Notes under the pieces: generated by a model
Database searches by the model: none
Told to the model about the DNA's origin: nothing
The model's input: only the letters and a program-made list of their open reading frames with translations
Translations under genes and position numbers: made by a program
Shown: positions 55,007 through 64,000 of the stretch, piece by piece
Position numbering within the stretch: the first letter of the stretch is position 1
Layout of the letters: each line of letters begins with the position of its first letter
Source of the DNA: Cercospora beticola
Lineage: Eukaryota > Ascomycota > Dothideomycetes > Mycosphaerellales > Mycosphaerellaceae
NCBI RefSeq assembly: GCF_033473495.1
Contig: NC_088937.1
Location: 682,001 to 746,000, forward strand
Length of the DNA stretch: 64,000 bases
Direction: 5' to 3'

Positions 55007-56069
55007 CTAGTCTGAAAGATCAATTTCTTCTACAGTGATAACCGATGAGAGCTTCTCTTGTATGTGCATCACATTATGCGCGGCACCAATTGCGTACCAT
55101 CTGCGCTTTCCGCCCCGATTTGCAAATGCAACACTGCCGTCTCCCGCGAGCTTACGGAGCACTTCGTCAATGATCGGTTCCAACGTAAGTGAACGGGTCT
55201 GCTTGTCAAGAGCCGATCCATATATTTCACCAACGAGCTGTTCAAGGGTGACATTCTTTGCACCTTTGTTGCGAGACTTTCGAAGAGCATCCAAGACTTG
55301 TCTTTCTCGTCGCCATTTCTGCTCCATTTCTCGCATAATCTTGTCGGAGAGGTCCTGGATCGTGACTCCATGGGCGGAGTAACCCTTCTCACATTGTTCA
55401 TCGTACATCTTCTGAAGGCTTTGCTGGAAAAGGCCAAGGTCCTCTAGTGCACTGGATCCGTGGCCCAAAATGTTGTCTCCTGTGAACATCGCATTTTCTT
55501 CTTCGAGAATGAAACACATGTGATCTTCCGAGTGGCCCGGTGCGTGAAGCGCCCGGACAGTGGCCCCTTCGACCTCCCAGATCTGGCCATCATCGATGTC
55601 CTCCTGCTCAAGGACGGGCAAATTCTTGTGGACGTGACCAGCGAGATTTGGGAATAATCGCAAAAGATCGGGAACGCCACCAGTATGATCACCGTGCCAG
55701 TGTGTCAGGAGAACATGGTCCAAGGTGATGCCCCTTTGTTGCAGGGTGCTCTCAACGAGTGAGGCCCATTCAGGCTCCCCACCAGAGGTGTCGATCATGA
55801 GCCTATGCTTTCCAGTCCCGATAACATACGTGTTGGTCCCTTGTAGCGTCATCTGCAAGTTAATGTTACTCAATGTCCAGATATCGCGCTGAGTATGGGA
55901 CGGCTACCTTTCCCGGATTCTGTCCTAAGATGCGAAGAACTCGAGGAGACACTTGCTCGACATTTGGTATTCTGGGCAGATTCTTGATCTGGCTTTTGAG
56001 ATAATCTCCAAAGGCACCAATGTTAAGTGATTTGTTGATCTGTCTGTACCCGCCCTGATCGTCGTCCAT
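55007..56069 (-). CDS. Metallo-beta-lactamase-type thioesterase of the PKS pathway
   Basis: Two exons, 56069-55908 and 55852-55007, give 335 residues. The first exon supplies 54 residues (LPRIPNVEQVSPRVLRILGQ); the second begins MTLQGTNTYVIGTGKHRLMI. The metal-binding motif THWHGDHTGG (His 105, His 107, Asp 109, His 110) is intact, as are HAPGHSEDHMCF and MFTGDNILGHGSSALEDLG. This is the LACTB2-like pattern of AptB, MdpF and AgnL7, the discrete thioesterases that release atrochrysone carboxylic acid from non-reducing PKSs lacking a TE domain. Its presence is the best single sign that an atrochrysone-type PKS lies nearby. Confidence 0.93.
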
Positions 56070-56768
56070 TTTGTTGAAATGGCTGCAGCCTGGGCTTGAG
56101 AGATCGATACGCGTTGAGCTCTACCGACCCCCTTATGCAAATTGTACCTTGCAATCAGGCAGGATCTGTGATAACGAAGTGCTTTGGTGTTATCAAAAAG
56201 GCTGCAGAGCAAGGGAATCAATGGATGATTGTTGTGCGTCAAGATGAAGGAAGACTGATGAGATGCATTTACGAATACTTACGGGTTGTTCTCAGGGTCA
56301 TATTTTAGGCCTCACCTGGTGATCGGGACATTCTGCGTTGAATGCTCCGGTTGCTGGTAACCAATAAGAGTTGGTAGCATGCACAGTGAGCCTGAAGAGA
56401 GGAGCGGCTGAGCCGTGCTCTTGCTGGGAACTGTCAAGACTTGTGGTGTTGTGACAGTGAACCTTCTGTCATACTACGCACTCATCTCAATATGCGAGCG
56501 GCCTGCAGTCTGCCAAGGTCAACAAGAAGGTGCTGCTCATCAGCTACAACAGATAAGTACGACATGGTGCTTGCTCGATGATAGCTTTGACATTGGACGA
56601 AGCTTTTCGCTCATACTCCAGGACAGGATGACATGCATTTCGAAGGACTGTCTTTCATTTTCTCCACTCATAGAGTAGTAACAAACGTATGGTTTTGTCG
56701 TGGATCTATCTCGCCAATGCAACCTACTCTATGTACTCGGCCAACCTCAATCACAAAACGAGACACAC
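56070..56768. other. Intergenic within the cluster
   Basis: 699 bases upstream of the thioesterase and 3' of the reductase. No gene recognised. Confidence 0.5.
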
Positions 56769-57575
56769 TCATGCAGCACCACCATCTACAGTGAGCACCT
56801 TCCCGTTGATCCACTCTCCCTCTGCACTGACAAGGAAGCCGACAACACGCGCGATATCCTCAGGGAATCCGTTACGATGAAGAGGTGACGCATGTGCCGC
56901 CATCTTCTGGCGTTCTTCTGGTGTATATGTTTCTCCGTTGGGAATGTAGTGCTGTGAGACGTCGTGGAACATATCGGTCACCGTTCCTCCAGGAGCCACA
57001 GCATTAACTGTAATCTTCTTGTCCCCGCAGTCCTTGGAGAAGATCCGAACGAAGCTGTCGATAGCACCCTTGGACCCGGAATACAGCGAGTGCTTGGGTA
57101 CACTGAAGTCCCTGGAAGTGTTGGACGATGTCATGATTATTCGGCCCCCGTTGTTCAAATGCTTGTAAGCTTCGCGAGCCACGAAGAATTGGCCACGAGT
57201 GTTGAGACTGAATACACGATCGAATTCCTCCTCCGTAACGTCCTTCAGGTGGCCGAAGCTGACGACGCCCGAGTTGCTGACCGCGATGTCCAGCTGACCG
57301 AAATGTGCGACTGCCTCATCGAAGAGGCGGACAATTTCGGGAACTTGTCGAACATCAGCCTTGATTGCGATGGCATCGGATCCCAGTTGCTTAATCTCGT
57401 CTACGACTTTTTGTGCGTGTGTAGGAGAATTGGCGTAGTTGACAACGACTTTGGCACCCAGGAGGCCTAGATGGACTGCCACTGCAGCACCGATCCCTCG
57501 TCCGGACCCAGTGACAAGTGCTACTTTGCCATCGAGGCGGCCCGGAATGTGCAAGTCTTGTGTTGGGGGCGACAT
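56769..57575 (-). CDS. SDR reductase, T3HN/versicolorin reductase type (MdpC/AflM-like)
   Basis: Single exon, 268 residues, a full-length classical [11 protein letters not shown] at residues 22-29 is the cofactor motif, followed by [20 protein letters not shown], which is typical of polyhydroxynaphthalene reductases. [40 protein letters not shown] and the YSGSK active site (Tyr 165, Lys 169) follow. The C-terminus [20 protein letters not shown] is normal. Relatives reduce naphthols in melanin synthesis, versicolorin A in aflatoxin synthesis, and emodin hydroquinone in the monodictyphenone and cladofulvin routes. With the divergent dehydratase it would form the deoxygenation pair that turns emodin-type into chrysophanol-type rings. 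Confidence 0.93.
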   Translation of the reverse strand: MSPPTQDLHIPGRLDGKVALVTGSGRGIGAAVAVHLGLLGAKVVVNYANSPTHAQKVVDEIKQLGSDAIAIKADVRQVPEIVRLFDEAVAHFGQLDIAVSNSGVVSFGHLKDVTEEEFDRVFSLNTRGQFFVAREAYKHLNNGGRIIMTSSNTSRDFSVPKHSLYSGSKGAIDSFVRIFSKDCGDKKITVNAVAPGGTVTDMFHDVSQHYIPNGETYTPEERQKMAAHASPLHRNGFPEDIARVVGFLVSAEGEWINGKVLTVDGGAA

Positions 57576-57916
57576 TTTGGCGATTGAGGAGGTTCAAGCT
57601 TGAGGTTGGTGATTCGATAGTGGACAGAAGATGGGTGACGGAGCAATTCTTTCATCTTCATCATTGCCATATATTCTCATAGTCGGATTTATCATTTACG
57701 GCTTATTGCGCACGGATTTATCTTGTTACCGTTCGGAGAACTTATGTCGGGATATTTGGCTCACGCTCGGTATCGGGCTTATTCTCCGTCCTCAACCCGA
57801 CGCATAGCAAAGCTGAATTCATATGGGAGACATTGCTTGATTCGATTTGTCCTGCTGTCCCTCGTCTGTCAACTTCAGTGAGAAAATAACCCTTCAATCC
57901 CATCGTCCTCGCAAAA
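57576..57916. promoter_or_regulatory. Divergent promoter, reductase / dehydratase
   Basis: 341 bases shared by the reductase and the scytalone dehydratase-like gene. CGGATTTATC occurs twice in direct orientation (57684-57693 and 57713-57722, 29 bases apart). Further TCGG-containing stretches lie at about 57747 and 57768. Confidence 0.55.
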
Positions 57917-58537
57917 ATGGCCACAGCAGAACTCCCAGCGTACCCCAGCTACAATGGTACGAATGCTCAATTCGAATAGAGCGGCAACAAAAGTATGCTG
58001 ATACAGTCGATAGACGTCTTGGGGTGTCAGGAAGCTTTATTTGAATGGGCTGAAAGCTTTGATAGCAAGAATTGGAAACGGCTAGACGAATGTCTCGCCC
58101 CAACGCTTTATGTAAGTCCTATGTTAGTATGCTCAAGCCTTGTTTACTAATGGCAATATCAGGTCGACTATCGCGAAGTTATGGGCCCAGATCACATGGG
58201 TCCGGCTGCGATCTGGGAGGCCATGCCCAAGCAAGAGTTCATCGACTTTAGTTCCAGTCCTGGGTTTCTTGGCAACCCACGCATTCAGACCCAGCACTTT
58301 GTTGGTGGTTGCATCAAGTGGAAGCAGACCGCCGAGGAAGACATTGAAGCTCATCATCAGATGCGCGTGGCACATGCGAGATACAAGGATGATGAATGCA
58401 AGGAGGTCGAACACAAGGGTCATGTCCACGGATGGGCCTTCACGCGGTACAAGAAAGTCGGCGGAGTTTGGAAGTTGGCTGGCGTGGGCCCTGACCTGCG
58501 GTGGTATGAATTCAATTATGAGAAGATCTTCGGGTAG
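57917..58537 (+). CDS. Scytalone dehydratase-like protein (MdpB-like)
   Basis: Three exons, 57917-57956, 58014-58111 and 58163-58537, give 170 residues, the family length. The first intron must end at GATAG|AC to keep frame; the nearer ACAG acceptor would not. The domain runs from [20 protein letters not shown] through [30 protein letters not shown] and [12 protein letters not shown] to [20 protein letters not shown]. The Tyr, Asp and His residues of the scytalone dehydratase pocket appear conserved. The only plus-strand gene in the cluster, it shares a promoter region with the reductase. It probably removes water after reduction in emodin deoxygenation rather than making melanin, since it sits with the anthraquinone genes. 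Confidence 0.92.
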
Positions 58538-58859
58538 ATATTGCATAGTACTTGACTCTGGGAATCGATCACTCTTGGCTTACCATTCATAATTTCATTC
58601 GCATTTGCCTGGCCTTTGCGGACAAACTAATTGCCAACGAAAAGGAATGTTCAATGGGCCGAGATCGTATCTACAAATGACGACGCTGTGGAAGTCGATG
58701 GTGGTCATGGAGAAGCATCGAAGCAATTCTCTTGCGTCAGATATGGCCTGTGGCATGATTCTGTTAGCTACGAACTAGAACCAGCCATGTCTACGCAGCC
58801 CGAATCGCGAACTTTCATACCACTCATATCTCCATGAAAGATATCTCACGCTTTTCGGC
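58538..58859. other. Convergent 3' region
   Basis: 322 bases between the dehydratase stop and the stop of the second SDR. Nothing recognised. Confidence 0.55.
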
Positions 58860-59735
58860 CTACAGACACAGCCCAACAGTCAAAAAGCTTCGATCGCTCG
58901 ACAGCCTTTCCTTCAGTGCCATCATCTCCTCAATGTCCCAATTTGCCCAAACAAAACGCCCATTCAATAAATCGCTCTGTGAGCCTGCCAGCCAGACTGC
59001 AAAATCTCCCGCCAACGTGAGGTCATCCCACACTGTATCCGGAGGAAAGTGATTCGCGACAGCAGGTGAATAAAATGCACCAGGATGGAAAGAGTGTATC
59101 TTTATCTTCCTATCAGATTCAGATGATGCGTTCTCAGACGCAAAGTGTTGGAGCAACTGAGCAAAGGCAGCTTTACTTGAAGCATAACCACTGCGTCGAG
59201 TATGGCTGACTTGAAGGCTTGCAGAGGAGACGCTGATGATTGTGCGAGATCTTGCAGGCGTGTTCGGCTTCGAAGACAAGAAAGATTTTACAAGATCAAA
59301 GGGCGCGAAGCAGTTCGTCTCATAAGCTTCCCGCAGATCAAATTCAGAAAGTCCCAAGGCCGGCACAGCAGGATGAGCGATAGCCGCACAGAGCACGAGG
59401 ATATCGATTTCGTGGTGCAACTCGGCCAGTATTTCGTTCATACGACTCCGATCGGTGATGGACCCGACGAATGTGAGGACTTGTGTTCCAGGATGAAGTT
59501 GTTCGAGCTCCTCCTTAGCTGCAACTTGAGATTTGAGGGTCCGTGAAACGACGGCGATTCGAGACACACCAGTGGCAGCAAAGGCCCTGCAAATGCTGGA
59601 TCCCACGTTGCCAGTACCACCAACGACGAGAATAGTTTTCCCTGCGCCATCGAAGCCATGCTCTTGTGTAAGCCGTTCATAGCTGGTATTGTGAAATGTT
59701 CTGGTCGGCCGAGGTAGACTCTCGAATATAGACAT
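58860..59735 (-). CDS. Second SDR oxidoreductase of the cluster
   Basis: Single exon, 291 residues from the ATG reading MSIFESLPRP; an in-frame ATG at 59804 would add 23 basic residues. KTILVVGGTGNVGSSICRAF carries a GGTGNVG cofactor motif, followed by RIAVVSRTLKSQVAAKEELE, VLTFVGSITD, LVLCAAIAHP and ISVSSASLQ, with RRSGYASSKAAFAQLL giving the YASSK active site. The FHPGAFYSPAV loop is normal. The C-terminus is longer than in simple SDRs, with GRFVWANWDIEEM. It is not of the naphthol-reductase subtype, so it likely catalyses a separate redox step. The exact reaction is unknown. Confidence 0.87.
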   Translation of the reverse strand: MSIFESLPRPTRTFHNTSYERLTQEHGFDGAGKTILVVGGTGNVGSSICRAFAATGVSRIAVVSRTLKSQVAAKEELEQLHPGTQVLTFVGSITDRSRMNEILAELHHEIDILVLCAAIAHPAVPALGLSEFDLREAYETNCFAPFDLVKSFLSSKPNTPARSRTIISVSSASLQVSHTRRSGYASSKAAFAQLLQHFASENASSESDRKIKIHSFHPGAFYSPAVANHFPPDTVWDDLTLAGDFAVWLAGSQSDLLNGRFVWANWDIEEMMALKERLSSDRSFLTVGLCL

Positions 59736-60203
59736 GATGCTCAGGATCTTGACGATGTCGATGATGCGATTACGTCTCTGAGATCTGACGTGAAGTGTGT
59801 TCATGACGAAGTGCTTCGGAACATTAGTTGCGGTGATGGGAGCTTCTCGGTCCTACAGCTTCCTAATTTGTTCCGAGCAGGACAGTCTCCGTTGGGCTGC
59901 GGGCGATTCTTGTCTCCAGGACAAGGTCTGCTTTATCGGTCATGCATGTGACATCGCAAAGGCGCGAGCAAGGAAGCAGGTCTTGGGCGATTTCTATGTC
60001 GGGAAGGCTTGGATTCTCGAGAGGGGAATGTAGGGAAATGTTATACAGGTCGTTTCCATGATCTATAGTCTAGCGTAGGGCCAAAGCGTGAATAAGAAAG
60101 TGTTCCACTGGCCATGAATCGACGAATCTGTCTGTCATCTCCACATCATGATATTTCCTGATATAATGCATGTCACCGAAGAATAGGTATGAAGGCATCA
60201 ATT
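59736..60203. other. Upstream region of the second SDR
   Basis: 468 bases that hold the SDR promoter and the 3' end of the transporter gene. No gene recognised. Confidence 0.5.
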
Positions 60204-62034
60204 CTATGCAGCTTCTTGCTTCGACTCTTCTCGTGCTTTCTTCTCCTTTTCTGTCACGCCGCCCTGTCTTTCCGGATCCTTGACGCTGAGCCACCTGAAT
60301 GCCACAGTAGCAAAGATCATGGAAGCTGATATGCCAGCTGAAGCATAGAATGGCAACCGCAGCCCATCGTTGTAGATCGATAGCGCCTCCGGTAGGTCGC
60401 TTGGTGAGACCAACGTCCGAAGTTCAGTCGCGCCCAAATCACTTACTTGTTGCCGAGTCAAGCCAGGAATCAAAGCTGGCAGACGAGAAGCAAGATGTGT
60501 CGTGAGGAGGTTTTGCCCCAGGGTGGTGAAGATTGTACCACCCAGGAGTCTCGCAAATTGTGCCAAAGCCGTGCCGGTGGCTACATCGTCCCGGGGTAAT
60601 GCTGCTTGTGGCGCTATGATCCCAACCTGGAAGCCCCATCCGTATCCCAAGCCGATCAACACCTGGTAGCCGATCCATGCTGGGTGGGCAGTGTCCGGAT
60701 CCCATGTCCCGATCAAGCCACAGCCAATCGAGGTCAATACACAGCAGATGTACGCGAAAGGAACATAGTAGCCAATTTGACCGGTAAGGACACCTCCAGA
60801 GATGATGCCGATGACAAGCGCTATAACCATAGGGAAAGTCATTATACCGGATTTGATGGCGCTGGCGTCCTTGATAACCTGGAAATACATCGGGATGTAT
60901 AATATCATCGTGAATAGGCCAGAACCGTGACTGAAAGCAAACCAGATGGCGGCCAATACATCGCGATTTTTAATTATCCGGGCCGGGACAGAGGAGGTCT
61001 CTTGGAAGAACACCTGCACCAGGACGAAGGCGATCCAAAGCACACCGAAGACGACGAGCAGAGCGACGATACGAGCATCTGACCAGGAGTAGGTGGTTCC
61101 ACCCCACTGAAAGGCGATGATCAGGCATGTGAGTGACGCGACACTGAACACAGTGCCCGCTGGATCCAGAAGAAGAGCTTGACGGCGCAGCGAAGTCTCT
61201 TTTGATTTGATCGGAGTCGGTTTGACCAGGAAAAATATGGCAGCTAGTGCCGCTCCGCCAATGGGCAGATTGACTAAGCAGAAATTGATGGTCAGCGAAG
61301 AACCAATTTGGTAAGCGTGAAGACGTACTGTAGAAACACCAGCGCCATGACACATTGCTGGTGAAGACACCGCCGAGAAACGGTCCGAGGATACTTGCGA
61401 CACCGAATGTCATGCCAAATGCCGCATTGCATGCAGGTCGCTGGCGTAAAGGCACAGTGTACTGGAGGAGAACGATATTGCCATCTGTGACGCCCGCGCT
61501 GCCAATTCCGGAAATGGCACGTCCAATGATGAAGGTGGCAGAGTTTTGTGAGGCGCCACAAATGGCAGATCCGATCTCGAAGATCAGGAGTGACACGATG
61601 AAGACAATCTTCGGACTGTAGAAAGTGTAGATTCGACCGAAGAAGAGAATCAAAACACAAGATGTGAGGAGATAGGCCGCGCTGAACCAACCAGTGTCTC
61701 CCTAAGAGTGCGAATTGGGTCAGCTGATTGCTTGGGATATTTCATATCTCGTAGTGCTTACCAATGCGTTGAACTCGTCCGTGATCTTCGGTATTGCCGT
61801 GGACAGGATGGTTCTGTCGAGAGCAGTAAGGAAACCAGTGAGCGCGAGAGCACCGACAACGATGAAGACCTGAACACCACTGGGGTACACATGTTGGTCA
61901 TCTTCTTCCGTTTGTTCTTGATCGCGTTCGGGCGTCTCTGACGAACTGTCAGACGGCGTGACTGGGAGCTCATCACCATCGCCCTTCTGCTTTTCCTCCG
62001 AAGCATCGCGGCTCTCGTTCCGGTGTTCGAACAT
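60204..62034 (-). CDS. MFS efflux transporter, DHA2 (14-TM) family
   Basis: Three exons, 62034-61762, 61701-61329 and 61273-60204, give 571 residues from the ATG reading MFEHRNESRD; an upstream in-frame ATG at 62106 is possible. A polar acidic N-terminus is followed by GALALTGFLTALDRTILSTA, the motif of DHA2 proteins (LDxTIV-like), then TGWFSAAYLLTSCVLILFFG, GRIYTFYSPK, GRAISGIGSAGVTDGNIVLL and WRWCFYINLPIGG. About 14 hydrophobic segments can be counted. Such transporters export toxins and secondary metabolites in many fungal clusters. The likely job is secretion of the cluster product or self-protection. The junctions WRWCFY|INLPIGG and FNAL|GDTGWF restore perfect family motifs. Confidence 0.93.
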
Positions 62035-62740
62035 GGCAGGAAGTCTCGACTTGGGCCTGATCCAGAAGTTACGATACTGACTCGTGAGGGTATTGACGTC
62101 GTCCAACAGAACGAAGAAGGACGTGGTTGTCCTTTTGATACTTCCTATTCAGGCTCGGCTGGCCCGAGAACACATTCGGGCGGCCCAAATGACCCGAGAT
62201 GCGATGGATCTACACCGCAATGGTCCGAGCAGGACAGAGATCGAACACATCTCATAGGTCAGGACGTGCTAGCGATATGTTGCACTGAGCAAGCGATCGA
62301 GATGGCAGCGTCTGCATACCGATGATTCTGCTCGAATCATGACGCGGCCGACAGATACTGAAGAGACGACGTCGGCAGAACAGGACGGCGTTCAAACGAT
62401 CTGTTTGCCATATCATCCTGGTGTCTGTCGGTACAGATTCGCTCAGGGAGCGTGCAGCGAGGTCGATGAATGGCAGGTGAAGAAGCGCGATGGAGAAACG
62501 AACGCAAAAGAGGACGTGAAGTGAGGTGTATGTCCTAACCATTCATTTGCTTGGCGGAAAGGAGAATGACAAATTCACGGTGTCACTCAAAGGCTCATTC
62601 AAATATTGACGTCTTAGTCAGCTTTGGATGGTCGCCCGACTCACTTCCAAACATACCTCCATGCCATCTTCTGTCGCTTCGTCATGTTCATCAAACTTCA
62701 TCTTGGAAACCCATTTCTCACAAATTCCATCTGCCCTTAG
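62035..62740. other. Transporter upstream region
   Basis: 706 bases upstream of the transporter and 3' of the questin-oxidase-like gene. Short frames only. Confidence 0.5.
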
Positions 62741-64000
62741 CTAATATGCTGGCAATGAGTCGACTCGCGTCCACAAGAAATCGTAACCAGCGCCCATGAT
62801 CCATTTGGCGGGAATCGGAAGATGGGCGGTCGAGTCGTAAGCCATCTGTGCCAATTTGAACCATCCAGATCCCGCAACAGGGATCGTTTCTGAGGTCTCC
62901 ACGCCCTTTGCCTCCTCCTCAGCCCATTTCAAGGACCGGACAATCTTGGCCAGATGGCCGTCATCAGGCTCTACGGTGACTGCACGATACAGAGCTCGCC
63001 AGTCCATGCCCGCGCTCAAAGTAGGCTGGTACTGTTCAAGCCACTTCCTGTCCAACGCTGGAGCTGAACTTGCGGCATACCACACCAAGTCTAGGCGGCC
63101 TTTCCATTCCACAAGTCTGATCTTATCTTCCGTCTCAAGCCAGTCTTGTCGCGCAAGAATACTCAAAAAGATGGAGCTCGTCACCATATGCATGAAGAAG
63201 AAGTCCACCTTGGCGACCTTTCCAGGCCTCTGAGCACCACCACAGCTGTAGGCTGCGCAACTCGTCGTCTCAATGATTGCTTGTTTCAGTCCATCAGGGC
63301 CAACTTGGAACTTGGCTGCTACTGCCGCGATGTCGTCTTGCGCTTCGCCCATCACACCGTCACGAACACGGACAGGTCCTTGCGTCATCTTTGCTGCCAG
63401 TCGAATTTTTTCGGTATCGCGCACCTCCTTATAGAGCTCAACAAGCGGCGCGGGTGCGACTGATCCTGATTTTGCCAGTTTCTCTGCCTTCTGGAAGAAC
63501 GGAATAATGTTCGCGGCATCGTGTGCGGCACAGTGGGCGAGCCCTTCGGCCACAAGTCCAGGTAACTCGAATTCGATTCCGAACCCCAATTGAATGAGTG
63601 GATGATAAGCGCCTTCGAATAGCTGACCCAGCATTGCTTCCGCCACGTCAGAGCGACTGAAGAGATATTCCACGACTACAGCCTTCCAGCCTCTGGCTTC
63701 GATTCTCTCTTCAAAGAAGCGCAAATAATTAGAGTATTGATCTAGCCGTTGCATACGGTGTATGAATATCCGAGGGTCTTTGAGAGATGCGACAACAGAG
63801 TGGTCCACTGCGCCAATCGGTACTTGGTGCGGGTCATCGTCCCGATATGCTCGTTCTAGGTCAGCGGAGCTACCGCCAAGTGCGTACACGCTCAGCAGGG
63901 AGTGTGCAGTATGGTTGTGGCCAGCGTCTGGCCTCCAGAACATGTCGAACTCATCGTGATTATTCTGGATCAATCGATTCAGCGTCTCAAGTGCTCCGGG
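62741..64000 (-). CDS. Questin-oxidase-like Baeyer-Villiger enzyme (DUF4243), 5' cut by window
   Basis: The frame is open to the right edge, where the first visible residues are PGALETLNRLIQNNHDEFDM, so the start lies outside the window. About 419 residues are visible. Family landmarks are HNHTAHSLLSVYALGGSSAD, HPLIQLGFGIEFELPGLVAE, GLAHCAAHDA, and the C-terminal VDFFFMHMVTSSIFLSILAR. These are features of the cofactor-poor questin oxidase family (GedK, MdpL, AgnL3), which cleave anthraquinone rings by Baeyer-Villiger-type oxidation. Its presence suggests that the pathway opens the anthraquinone to a benzophenone or xanthone-type product, or makes a lactone intermediate. Same strand as the transporter. 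Confidence 0.9.
   Translation of the reverse strand, partial: PGALETLNRLIQNNHDEFDMFWRPDAGHNHTAHSLLSVYALGGSSADLERAYRDDDPHQVPIGAVDHSVVASLKDPRIFIHRMQRLDQYSNYLRFFEERIEARGWKAVVVEYLFSRSDVAEAMLGQLFEGAYHPLIQLGFGIEFELPGLVAEGLAHCAAHDAANIIPFFQKAEKLAKSGSVAPAPLVELYKEVRDTEKIRLAAKMTQGPVRVRDGVMGEAQDDIAAVAAKFQVGPDGLKQAIIETTSCAAYSCGGAQRPGKVAKVDFFFMHMVTSSIFLSILARQDWLETEDKIRLVEWKGRLDLVWYAASSAPALDRKWLEQYQPTLSAGMDWRALYRAVTVEPDDGHLAKIVRSLKWAEEEAKGVETSETIPVAGSGWFKLAQMAYDSTAHLPIPAKWIMGAGYDFLWTRVDSLPAY

Noticed and set aside
1..64000. CRISPR arrays, rRNA genes, bacterial operons or transposase genes
   Set aside because: None seen; intron-rich eukaryotic genes throughout and no repeat-spacer pattern or transposase motif.

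Overview
The window reads as nuclear DNA of a filamentous ascomycete, most likely a Dothideomycete and plausibly of the Mycosphaerellaceae type. Almost every gene is split by short introns of about 50-60 bases with GTRNGY donors and YAG acceptors. The gene content is fungal: PalH pH sensor, calcineurin B with fungal-type introns, LSM7, Dal5-type permease, a Zn2Cys6 protein, a DUF6536 membrane protein, and scytalone dehydratase and naphthol-reductase homologues. The species assignment is inference. Exon boundaries come from reading splice signals and keeping frame; no transcript data were available.

Layout. 0-8 kb: 3' end of a glycine-cleavage H protein, two related F-box/2EXR-like genes, a JmjC hydroxylase-like gene, an F-box protein and a metal-dependent amidohydrolase. 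8-20 kb: a Dal5-type permease divergent from the amidohydrolase, a pair of diverged repeats that look like structured Pol III-type elements (10.37-10.83 kb), a C2H2 regulator with a 2.7 kb non-coding upstream region, an unusual zinc-cluster protein and LSM7. 20-32 kb: an alpha/beta hydrolase, palH, an Arg/Ser-rich membrane protein, a doubtful hypothetical gene, a PhoD-like phosphatase and a secreted thaumatin-like protein. 32-39 kb: an accessory-looking block with four more F-box/2EXR-like paralogues, a small secreted eight-cysteine protein and a small Cys-rich protein. 39-49 kb: calcineurin B, a DUF1770-like protein, a sulfotransferase-like P-loop protein, a NAD(P)-binding protein and a DUF6536 membrane protein.

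49.7-64 kb: part of an aromatic polyketide (atrochrysone/emodin-type anthraquinone) gene cluster. It contains a P450, an NTF2/SnoaL-like protein, an NmrA-like oxidoreductase, an EthD-fold decarboxylase candidate, a metallo-beta-lactamase-type thioesterase, a T3HN/versicolorin-reductase-like SDR, a scytalone dehydratase-like protein, a second SDR, an MFS exporter and a questin-oxidase-like Baeyer-Villiger enzyme. The last gene is cut by the window edge. No polyketide synthase is present, so the core non-reducing PKS probably lies just beyond base 64000.

By analogy with the monodictyphenone, agnestin and cladofulvin pathways, the thioesterase would release atrochrysone carboxylic acid and the EthD protein would decarboxylate it. 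The reductase/dehydratase pair would deoxygenate emodin to a chrysophanol-type product. The NmrA-like and questin-oxidase-like proteins would oxidise or cleave the ring, the P450 would tailor or couple it, and the MFS protein would export it.
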